This document shows positions 1 to 4,602 of a DNA stretch of 5,517 nt, one piece after another. The number at the start of each line of letters is the position of its first letter. The first letter of the stretch is position 1. Below the pieces are notes generated by a model. The model made no database searches. It was not told where the DNA came from and saw only the letters and a program-made list of their open reading frames with translations. The stretch covers positions 1 through 5,517 of the forward strand of contig WQUU01000119.1 in the NCBI GenBank assembly GCA_009781925.1, written 5' to 3'. Source of the stretch: Bacillota bacterium (GTDB lineage Bacteria > Bacillota > Clostridia > Oscillospirales > Oscillospiraceae). The translations under genes were made by a program, and so were the position numbers.

Positions 1-15
1 TAATACGGCGATCAT
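1..15 (-). CDS. Start of an unidentified gene, cut by the left window edge
   Basis: An ATG at 15-13 opens a frame reading MIAVL up to the window edge. It is supported by a textbook SD (AGGAGG, 23-28) placed 7 bases upstream and by its position 14 bases after the stop of the lipoprotein gene on the same strand. Five codons do not allow a functional call. The hydrophobic start could be a membrane or cytoplasmic protein. The close spacing suggests it is cotranscribed with the lipoprotein gene. Confidence 0.6.
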
Positions 16-22
16 AATATTT

Positions 23-28
23 CCTCCT
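23..28 (-). promoter_or_regulatory. Perfect Shine-Dalgarno for the left-edge gene
   Basis: The minus strand reads AGGAGG, followed by a 7-base spacer (AAATATT) and ATG at 15-13. It lies just past the TAG stop of the preceding lipoprotein gene. It is the main reason for calling a gene start in so short a stretch. Confidence 0.7.
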
Positions 29-29
29 G

Positions 30-521
30 CTACTGATATATTTCCCCATTCCATTTCAGGTAGCCGTCAACGTGGCTGCCCTCCGGATCGTGGTGCGTCC
101 AGTGAATCCCGCCGCCTTGGTCATTGTAGTAATATTCACCGTAAAATTCTACCGTGTCACCGACCGCAAGCCCGTCAAGCCTTGGCGCTATGTCTATATT
201 ATGCGCGACAAGCAAAGTCTGTCCGCTTGCAAGCGCAAGAATAAACCGCTGGTGGCGGCTGCCCTGGTTGTCGTCAGCAAGCAATTTCGTAACAACCCCT
301 GTTCCGCTCACCTGTACGCCGCTTTTTTGCTCGTCAAACAGCTGCTTGATGAGCGCGTCGGAAGTCAACCCAGCTGTGGGTACGGTTTCAGCCGTTGACC
401 CGCCTTCGGCGGCCGGAGGCACGACCGGAATACTGGCAGGCCCCTGTGTATTGCCCGTCTGCAAACACGCCGCCAGCGCCAGAAGCATGAGCACGAGCAG
501 GATGATCAGCAATTTTTTCAA
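30..521 (-). CDS. DUF3465-domain lipoprotein (TTG start)
   Basis: A 163-residue secreted lipoprotein. The N-terminus is a lipoprotein signal: two lysines, a leucine-rich core (residues 4-18) and a lipobox LAAC with the lipidated cysteine at 19. A Gly/Pro/Thr/Ala-rich linker follows to about residue 50. The C-terminal domain (about 66-163) matches DUF3465 as I remember it: RHQRF at 89-93, AHNIDIAPR at 106-114 and the histidine-rich stretch IHWTHHDPEGSH at 139-150, ending in GYLKW. The alternating small beta-strand pattern would fit an OB-like fold, which is inference. The clustered histidines (140, 143, 144, 150) could bind a metal, but this is unproven. Molecular function is unknown. The start codon is TTG at 521-519, because the frame closes upstream and the next in-frame ATG (residue 12) would destroy the signal peptide. 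It lies 72 bases behind the radical SAM gene and may or may not share its transcript. It should sit on the outer face of the cell membrane. Confidence 0.85.
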   Translation of the reverse strand: MKKLLIILLVLMLLALAACLQTGNTQGPASIPVVPPAAEGGSTAETVPTAGLTSDALIKQLFDEQKSGVQVSGTGVVTKLLADDNQGSRHQRFILALASGQTLLVAHNIDIAPRLDGLAVGDTVEFYGEYYYNDQGGGIHWTHHDPEGSHVDGYLKWNGEIYQ

Positions 522-530
522 TGCCTTGCG

Positions 531-536
531 CCCCTC
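531..536 (-). promoter_or_regulatory. Shine-Dalgarno supporting the TTG start of the lipoprotein gene
   Basis: The minus strand reads GAGGGG (within AAGAGGGG, 531-538), 9 bases upstream of the TTG at 521-519. The upstream ATG and GTG codons in this stretch are out of frame or quickly stopped, so this site and the TTG define the start. A closer AAGG lies only 2 bases from the TTG and is less likely to be the functional site. Confidence 0.5.
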
Positions 537-563
537 TTCATTTCACAACTACGCTGTCTTTTC

Positions 564-575
564 CAAAATATTTTG
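564..575. repeat. 12-base perfect palindrome in the gap before the lipoprotein gene
   Basis: CAAAATATTTTG is its own reverse complement and lies near the middle of the 72-base gap between the radical SAM stop and the lipoprotein start. It could be an operator half-site pair or chance in an AT-rich gap. I could not find a convincing -35/-10 pair around it, nor a terminator-like hairpin with a U-tract in this gap. Confidence 0.25.
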
Positions 576-593
576 CATGTGAAAAAGATACCA

Positions 594-1472
594 TTATCCA
601 ACCCCCGTCAGATCCCACGCCGGGATATAGCGCTCGCCCGCTGCGTCCAATTCCTGCCCATAGCCCCGCGTGATTCGGGAGGCGTAGAGGTGCTCCACCG
701 CCTTTTCATATTCTTCGGTCGTCAGCCGCCGCATGAGTTCCGGGTACTGTTCCAGCCCCGGCATGGGGGTGTACTGGGCCAGGAGACTGAACATCACCGT
801 CCCCGGTGGGAAATTGTCAGAAACCCAGTCGATCACGCGCAGGCTGTCCTCCACCTGCCCCGGCAGAAGAAGGTGCCGGATGAGCAGCCCGCGCGTCAGG
901 AGCCCGTCGCCGTCGAATTCGATGTCTCCGGCCTGGTCAAACATTTCAAACAGCGCAGCCTTAGCAACCTCGGGATAATCCGGCGCGGCGGCGTAGCGCC
1001 GGGCCAGGGCGGGGTCAAAGAACTTGAAATCCGGCAAGTAGATCTGGACTTTCCCCTCTAAAAGCCGGAGGGTTTCGCTCCGCTCATAGCCCGCGCTATT
1101 CCAGACCACCGGCAGGCCAAGGTCAAAATCCGTCAGCGCCTCCGCGACAATATCCGTATAGTGGCTGGCGGTGACGAGGTTTATATTGTGCACTCCCTGA
1201 GCCCTGAGGGTTTGCATGATCGCGCGCAGTTTCGTTATGTCAACCTTCTCGCCCGCTCCGCCCCGGCTGATGGCCGCGTTCTGGCAGAAGACGCAGCGCA
1301 GTCCGCAGCCGCAGAAGAAGATCGTGCCGGAGCCCCGTGCGCCGCTGATGCAGGGTTCCTCCCCAAAGTGCGCCGCCGCCCGCGCGACGGTCATCGCCTC
1401 CGGCGAGGCGCAGACGCCGGGCATTTTTGTGCGGTTCACCCCGCAGAGCCGGGGACAGAGATTACAATTCAT
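594..1472 (-). CDS. PflX-like radical SAM protein (COG1313 type)
   Basis: A 292-residue cytoplasmic iron-sulfur enzyme related to pyruvate formate-lyase activating enzymes, with unknown substrate. The radical SAM cluster motif is C56-x3-C60-x2-C63 (CGLRCVFCQN), which holds the [4Fe-4S] cluster that cleaves S-adenosylmethionine. Typical PflX-family segments follow: IYLPDFKFFD at 144-153, RHLLLPG at 199-205, AQYTPMP at 232-238 and a C-terminal IPAWDLTGVG. The N-terminus carries the family's extra cysteines (C3, C6, C10 in CNLCPRLC, and C21), which might bind a second cluster. C54 is an additional cysteine two residues before the SAM motif. I chose ATG 1472 because it overlaps the azlD stop as ATGA and begins the conserved CxLCPR block. 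A GTG at 1505 would add 11 residues but has no SD. There is no pyruvate formate-lyase-like partner in the window. Its tight coupling to azlCD suggests a shared role or shared regulation, which is inference. Confidence 0.85.
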   Translation of the reverse strand: MNCNLCPRLCGVNRTKMPGVCASPEAMTVARAAAHFGEEPCISGARGSGTIFFCGCGLRCVFCQNAAISRGGAGEKVDITKLRAIMQTLRAQGVHNINLVTASHYTDIVAEALTDFDLGLPVVWNSAGYERSETLRLLEGKVQIYLPDFKFFDPALARRYAAAPDYPEVAKAALFEMFDQAGDIEFDGDGLLTRGLLIRHLLLPGQVEDSLRVIDWVSDNFPPGTVMFSLLAQYTPMPGLEQYPELMRRLTTEEYEKAVEHLYASRITRGYGQELDAAGERYIPAWDLTGVG

Positions 1473-1798
1473 TGGAACACCAGCTGTACCAATATCATAT
1501 AGCACGCCGTCCCCAATCCGATGGACAGGAGACTGTTCTTCCGCCAGAGGTGCACTCCCGCGGTGACGAGCACGGCGATACCCTCCGGCAGGCCGTGGCT
1601 GCCGTGTAGAAGCTCCACATTCCTTAGGCAGTAGACCAGCAGCAGCCCGATGGCGGCGCTGGGCAGCAGCACCTGCAGGCGCTTGACAAAAACCGGCGTC
1701 TTTTTTCCCGCCGGAAAAATCAAAAAGGGCAGGGCCCGCGTCAACAGCGTTCCCAGCGCGAGAATGAGAATTGTGAGGAGAATTTGGAAGTTGGTCAC
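1469..1798 (-). CDS. azlD: AzlD-family branched-chain amino acid transport protein
   Basis: A small integral membrane protein of 109 residues, the usual length for AzlD, the partner of AzlC in branched-chain amino acid (or analogue) export. About four hydrophobic segments are visible: 5-18, 43-57, 72-83 and 91-107. Family landmarks are TRALPFLIF (20-28), LPSAAIGLLLVYCLR (45-59) and HLWRKNSLLSIGLGT (83-97). The start is GTG at 1798-1796, which overlaps the azlC stop as GTGA. A strong SD lies inside the end of azlC. Its own stop overlaps the ATG of the radical SAM gene as ATGA. Both overlaps imply cotranslation with the neighbours. AzlC/AzlD pairs are expected to act together in one complex in the cytoplasmic membrane. 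Substrate specificity cannot be read from the sequence. Confidence 0.9.
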   Translation of the reverse strand: MTNFQILLTILILALGTLLTRALPFLIFPAGKKTPVFVKRLQVLLPSAAIGLLLVYCLRNVELLHGSHGLPEGIAVLVTAGVHLWRKNSLLSIGLGTACYMILVQLVFQ

Positions 1799-2526
1799 TC
1801 AGGGCTCACCTCCCCCACATCCGGCGTCAGCCGTTTGGCGGAGAAGGCAAACACCGCCAGCATCGCGGCCATGGAAGGGAGGATAAAATCCGCGGGGCCA
1901 AAGATCAGCAGACAGGCGACGGAACACGCCACGCCGATCACCGCGCTCACGCGGTTCTTCTTGTCCGTCACCCGGTTTAAAAAGAGAACCACAAACAGGG
2001 CTGTGAGCGCGAAATCCAGTCCGCTCGTATTGAATTTCACCAAGGCGCCGAACAGCGCGCCCAGCATGGAGCTGATCACCCAATAGCACTGATCCAGCAG
2101 GCAGACAAAGAACAGGAACGCGCCCCGGTCGGCCCCTTCGGGCGGTTCGGCGGAGCTCAACAGAGAAAAGCTCTCGTCGGTCAGGGCAAAGACGATATAG
2201 GGCTTATACTTCCCCGCGCCGTGGATCCTGTCCAAGAGGGAGAGACCGTAAAACAGGTGCCGCACATTGACCATCAGGGCCATCAGCAGGACAAACAGCG
2301 GGTTGAAGGAGGCCGCGAAGAAACTCAGCGCCACATATTGCAGAGAACCCGCGAAGACGAGCAGGCTGGATAAGAACGTCCAGAGAGGATTGACCTTTGC
2401 CGCGCTCATGAGCACGCCATAGGCCAAGCCGAGAAAGAAGTACCCGGCCATCACCGGCAGTGTCAGCGGAAAAGCGGCGAGAAAGGCGCTGGCAATTGGG
2501 TTGTGAGGTTTTGTGGGTTGCTTCAT
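1795..2526 (-). CDS. azlC: AzlC-family branched-chain amino acid permease
   Basis: A 243-residue polytopic membrane protein, full length for AzlC. Homologues (Bacillus subtilis AzlC, Escherichia coli YgaZ) export branched-chain amino acids or toxic analogues, working with a small AzlD/YgaH partner, which is the next gene here. Recognisable family segments are GYFFLGLAYGVLMS (28-41), FAGSLQYVAL (58-67), NVRHLFYGLSL (87-97), TDESFSLL (116-123) and GLDFALTALFVVLFL (169-183). The N-terminus to about residue 14 is hydrophilic and presumably cytoplasmic. The start is ATG 2526. Its SD is weak: GAGAA lies too far upstream and AGGG only 2 bases away, so expression may be modest. It is the first gene of a unit led by a promoter at 2570-2598. 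No regulator such as AzlB/Lrp is visible nearby in the window. Confidence 0.92.
   Translation of the reverse strand: MKQPTKPHNPIASAFLAAFPLTLPVMAGYFFLGLAYGVLMSAAKVNPLWTFLSSLLVFAGSLQYVALSFFAASFNPLFVLLMALMVNVRHLFYGLSLLDRIHGAGKYKPYIVFALTDESFSLLSSAEPPEGADRGAFLFFVCLLDQCYWVISSMLGALFGALVKFNTSGLDFALTALFVVLFLNRVTDKKNRVSAVIGVACSVACLLIFGPADFILPSMAAMLAVFAFSAKRLTPDVGEVSPE
1806..1813 (-). promoter_or_regulatory. Shine-Dalgarno for azlD
   Basis: The minus strand reads GGAGGTGA, 7 bases before the GTG start of azlD and within the last codons of azlC. It confirms that the non-ATG start is real and that azlD has its own ribosome entry in addition to coupling from azlC. Confidence 0.75.
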
Positions 2527-2569
2527 GGCCCTATGCTAGTTCTCTTTCTTGCTTTAAATGGCTTGTCCT

Positions 2570-2598
2570 ATGGTAACACAAAAGACGCCCGGGGTCAA
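2570..2598 (-). promoter_or_regulatory. Sigma-70/sigma-A type promoter for azlC-azlD-radical SAM
   Basis: On the minus strand a -35 box TTGACC (2593-2598, 5 of 6 to consensus) and a -10 box TACCAT (2570-2575, 4 of 6) are separated by exactly 17 bases. Transcription would begin near 2563, giving a leader of about 37 bases before azlC. The promoter lies directly downstream of the terminator at 2609-2640, as expected for a boundary between transcription units. No obvious operator or riboswitch fits into so short a leader. Confidence 0.6.
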
Positions 2599-2608
2599 TC
2601 TCCCTATC

Positions 2609-2640
2609 GTAAAAAAGCCGCCTCACGGCAGCTGTTTTAC
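2609..2640 (-). terminator. Intrinsic terminator ending the peptide-transporter operon
   Basis: On the minus strand the 14-base arms GTAAAACAGCTGCC and GGCGGCTTTTTTAC pair around a GTGA loop, with one mismatch (C-T) and one G-U pair. The GC-rich inner stem is followed by six T's. The TAA stop of the upstream gene (2637-2639) lies within the first arm. On the plus strand the same hairpin also ends in a short T run (TTTT), so it could work in both directions, although no plus-strand gene is present. Confidence 0.85.
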
Positions 2641-3206
2641 GGTATCTTGCCAGGCGTCACGCTTTCACGCGGCAATATCGGCAACTTTTCCTCACTCCAC
2701 GTCTGATAATAATCAACCCACGTTTCTCCGCTCCCGCCGATGTTCGCATTGTGATAAAAATGTGCCACATAGCTGTAGCTATAGGTTGAGCCGAGATTCC
2801 CGATCTGGAATGTGACCATGATATACGGCATGAGACCGCTTTTCTCGATATTCATTTCGAAATCGACGCCGTTTGCTGTTTTCCAAGTTTTGTTATAAAG
2901 ATCGCGCTGAAAGTCTTGGCTCCTCGCCATCTCCGAGATAAGAGGGAGCGTTTTAGCAATCGAATCACGGATTTGCTGATCGGTCATCGCGGCGTCCAAT
3001 TTGCACGTAAAACATAGCTCCGACTTAATTAGAAAGGAGTTCAAATCTTGAAACCCTTCAACCTGTTCCGACAATTCCCGACGCAGCAATTTAATATTTT
3101 GATTGTTATACGGCTCAATAATCCCAGAACTAACATAAAATACTGAAAAAACTATTATGAGCGCAATAGGAATACTAAGAGTGGCAACAATCTTTTTCCA
3201 CACCAT
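2637..3206 (-). CDS. Membrane-anchored protein of unknown function with a CxxC motif
   Basis: I do not recognise this 189-residue protein. It has one N-terminal hydrophobic segment (about 5-27) after a short positively charged start (MVWKK), which fits a signal anchor. The rest is soluble and presumably extracytoplasmic. A helical, charged stretch (about 36-110) contains CFTC at 65-68, a possible disulfide or metal site. The C-terminal part (about 115-170) is rich in Tyr, Ser, Gly and aromatic residues, with alternation typical of beta-strands. ATG 3206 is preferred because an SD (GGGGGAG, 3215-3221) lies 8 bases upstream; a GTG at 3215 would have no spacer. It lies 27 bases after the small membrane-protein gene and its stop is inside the terminator, so it is probably the last gene of the transporter operon. 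It is much AT-richer than its neighbours, which hints at later acquisition. Gene reality is likely; function is unknown. Confidence 0.75.
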   Translation of the reverse strand: MVWKKIVATLSIPIALIIVFSVFYVSSGIIEPYNNQNIKLLRRELSEQVEGFQDLNSFLIKSELCFTCKLDAAMTDQQIRDSIAKTLPLISEMARSQDFQRDLYNKTWKTANGVDFEMNIEKSGLMPYIMVTFQIGNLGSTYSYSYVAHFYHNANIGGSGETWVDYYQTWSEEKLPILPRESVTPGKIP

Positions 3207-3214
3207 CGCCCCCA

Positions 3215-3221
3215 CTCCCCC
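3215..3221 (-). promoter_or_regulatory. Shine-Dalgarno deciding the start of the 189-residue protein
   Basis: The minus strand reads GGGGGAG, 8 bases before ATG 3206. The competing GTG at 3215-3213 overlaps the edge of this site and so cannot use it. Confidence 0.5.
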
Positions 3222-3233
3222 AAAACAAGCTTA

Positions 3234-3497
3234 TCATCTCAGCCAGACGTGCTGCGTGAACAGGATGATCCCCAAGAGCACCACCACAAACAGCGCAATG
3301 ATCACAAGAACCGCCTTTGTGGCTCCCCAGGCGATGGCCCTGCGCTCCTCCTTGGTCAGCGGCTCCGGGCCGTCGGGGTCATGCTGTTCCGACTTGGGTT
3401 CCGCCGGCTTATGGTACCAGGGCATACCCTCGACATTCATATTGACGACGGTGCGCCCGTCATCATAAAAGTCAGCTCGCTTTTTCTTCTTTGGCAT
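3234..3497 (-). CDS. Small single-span membrane protein linked to the peptide transporter
   Basis: An 87-residue protein with a lysine-rich N-terminus (PKKKKR, 2-7), a hydrophilic stretch with DDGRTVVNMNVEGMPWY (12-28), an acidic/proline linker (31-48), a basic patch (KEERR, 49-53) and one transmembrane segment (about 61-81) ending six residues before the C-terminus. The positive charges predict a cytoplasmic N-terminal part and a short outside tail. The start ATG 3497 lies 26 bases inside the end of oppF, with GGAGGA just upstream. An alternative ATG at 3557 would add an Arg-rich 20-residue stretch and has no SD. From memory, proteins with a similar DDGRT-VNMNV-GMPWY block occur in Clostridia, but I cannot name a family. 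The overlap suggests it is made together with the ATPases and may be an accessory or stability factor of the importer; this is inference. Confidence 0.8.
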   Translation of the reverse strand: MPKKKKRADFYDDGRTVVNMNVEGMPWYHKPAEPKSEQHDPDGPEPLTKEERRAIAWGATKAVLVIIALFVVVLLGIILFTQHVWLR

Positions 3498-4602
3498 GTT
3501 CCTCCGCCTTCGTCCGCTCCGCGTTCTCCTGGGTCCTGGCGGTACGCGCCGCGTCATTGTGGAGGTGGCAGGCGCAGAAGTGTCCCGGCGCGAGCTCCGC
3601 CCATTCCGGCGCCGCCGCCGAGCAGATATCCATGCAGTCCGGGCAGCGGGTGTGGAACTTGCAGCCCTTCGGCGGGTTGGCCGGGGACGGCAAACTGCCC
3701 TGCAGAATTGTGCGGTTCATCTTCACATCGGGATCGGGCACAGGGATCGCGGAGAACAGGGCCTTCGTATAGGGGTGCAGAGGGTGATCAAAGATCTCTT
3801 CCGTGCTCCCCTGCTCCACCATGTTGCCCAGATACATCACGCCCACGGAGTCCGAGATGTGTTCCACCACGCTCAGGTCGTGGGAGATGAACAGATAGGT
3901 CAGGCCAAAGTCCCGCTGCAGATTTTTGAGCAGATTGATAATCTGTGCCTGGATGGACACGTCCAACGCGGAGACCGGCTCGTCGCAGACGATAAAGTCC
4001 GGGTCAAGGGCCAGGGCCCTGGCGATGCAGATCCGCTGCCGCTGCCCGCCGGAGAACTCGTGGGGGAAGCGATCCTTGTGGTACTCCTGCAGGCCGCAGG
4101 CCCGCATGACATAGGAGATATAGTCGTCAAACTCCGCCTTCGGCACGATCTCGTGCTCCCGCACGGCCTCGCCGATGATCTCGCTGACCGGAATACGCGG
4201 GGAGAGGCTGGAGTAGGGATCCTGAAAGACGATCTGCATCTTGGGGCGGAGCTTGCGCAGCTCCTCCTTGGAAAGGCTGAAGATCTCCTGCCCCTCAAAC
4301 CAGACCTCCCCCGCGGTCTTTTCCATCAGGCGCAGCAGTGTCCGCCCGGCGGTGGATTTTCCGCAGCCGGACTCGCCCACGAGCCCCATGGTCTGGCCCC
4401 GCTTAATTTGAAAGGAGATGCCGTCCACCGCCCGCACATTCGCGACGGTGCGCTGCAAGAAGCTGGAACGGATGGGAAACCACTTCACCAGGTTGTTGAC
4501 CCGGATCACGCATTCGCTATCCTGATTGGGTATAGGGGGCGGCGCCGCCCCCACCGCGCCGAGGGCGTCGCGCCCTGCGACGGGTTTTTTAGAGGTGTCC
4601 AT
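3472..4602 (-). CDS. oppF: OppF/DppF-type ATP-binding subunit of a peptide ABC importer
   Basis: A 376-residue cytoplasmic ATPase that energises oligopeptide or dipeptide uptake as a dimer with the OppD-type subunit encoded just before it. All ABC motifs are intact: Walker A GESGCGKST (76-84), Q-loop Q127 in VFQDPYSSL, signature FSGGQRQR (183-190), Walker B FIVCDEP (203-209, catalytic E208) and H-loop H241. The C-terminal peptide-transporter domain (about 275-350) contains LHPYTKALFSAIP and a cysteine set (314, 320, 323, 327, 343, 345). Two oddities stand out. An extension of about 30 residues, rich in Ala, Pro and Gly, precedes the usual start region CVIRVNNLVKWFP. A charged Ala/Glu/Lys tail (351-376) is partly encoded in the overlap with the next gene. 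The ATG at 4602 follows the oppD stop without a gap and has a strong SD. The Opp, Dpp and nickel-type importers share this ATPase, so the substrate is not certain. Confidence 0.92.
   Translation of the reverse strand: MDTSKKPVAGRDALGAVGAAPPPIPNQDSECVIRVNNLVKWFPIRSSFLQRTVANVRAVDGISFQIKRGQTMGLVGESGCGKSTAGRTLLRLMEKTAGEVWFEGQEIFSLSKEELRKLRPKMQIVFQDPYSSLSPRIPVSEIIGEAVREHEIVPKAEFDDYISYVMRACGLQEYHKDRFPHEFSGGQRQRICIARALALDPDFIVCDEPVSALDVSIQAQIINLLKNLQRDFGLTYLFISHDLSVVEHISDSVGVMYLGNMVEQGSTEEIFDHPLHPYTKALFSAIPVPDPDVKMNRTILQGSLPSPANPPKGCKFHTRCPDCMDICSAAAPEWAELAPGHFCACHLHNDAARTARTQENAERTKAEEHAKEEKAS
3500..3505 (-). promoter_or_regulatory. Shine-Dalgarno of the 87-residue membrane protein gene
   Basis: The minus strand reads GGAGGA within the oppF coding sequence, only 2 bases before ATG 3497. 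The spacing is tight, but no other start in this frame has any SD, so it supports the short version of the gene. Coupling to oppF translation may compensate. Confidence 0.5.
4535..4552. repeat. 18-base GC-only perfect palindrome inside the 5' end of oppF
   Basis: GGGGGCGGC followed directly by GCCGCCCCC is a perfect 18-base palindrome. It encodes part of the Ala/Pro-rich N-terminal extension of the OppF-type protein. In RNA it could form a stem about 50 bases behind the start codon. It lies next to another inverted repeat (4562-4576), so this small region is unusually dense in self-complementary sequence. Confidence 0.6.
4562..4576. repeat. Short inverted repeat inside the 5' end of oppF
   Basis: The plus strand has AGGGCG and CGCCCT separated by TCG. 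An overlapping pair, GTCGC (4567-4571) and GCGAC (4577-4581), offers an alternative pairing. Both lie in codons 8-14 of oppF, in the non-conserved N-terminal extension. Confidence 0.45.

Noticed and set aside
522..593. Promoter or terminator between the radical SAM and lipoprotein genes
   Set aside because: TTGGAA with AAATGA at 17-base spacing is the best promoter candidate, but its -10 box is poor. No hairpin with a U-tract is visible, so I cannot say whether a new transcription unit begins here.
573..1061. Plus-strand frame opposite the radical SAM gene
   Set aside because: No SD or recognisable domain; the opposite strand encodes a complete PflX-like protein over the same bases.
1473..1505. 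GTG 1505 as the start of the radical SAM gene
   Set aside because: It has no SD and adds 11 residues outside the conserved N-terminus. ATG 1472 forms an ATGA overlap with azlD and begins at the conserved cysteine block.
3210..3270. Internal promoter before the 189-residue gene (TTCACG with GATGAT)
   Set aside because: The match is weak and lies within the coding end of the preceding gene; cotranscription with the transporter operon explains the layout.
3498..3557. ATG 3557 as the start of the small membrane protein
   Set aside because: It adds a 20-residue Arg/Pro-rich stretch that is a shifted reading of oppF, has no SD, and would overlap oppF by 86 bases. ATG 3497 has GGAGGA in front.
3249..3890. 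213-residue plus-strand open frame
   Set aside because: It lies mostly opposite the oppF gene. The product is rich in Pro, Ser, Arg and Cys without any domain, as expected for an antisense shadow of GC-rich coding sequence.
3900..4298. 132-residue minus-strand frame inside oppF
   Set aside because: Its Arg/Ser-rich product is a frame-shifted reading of the intact OppF-type ATPase.
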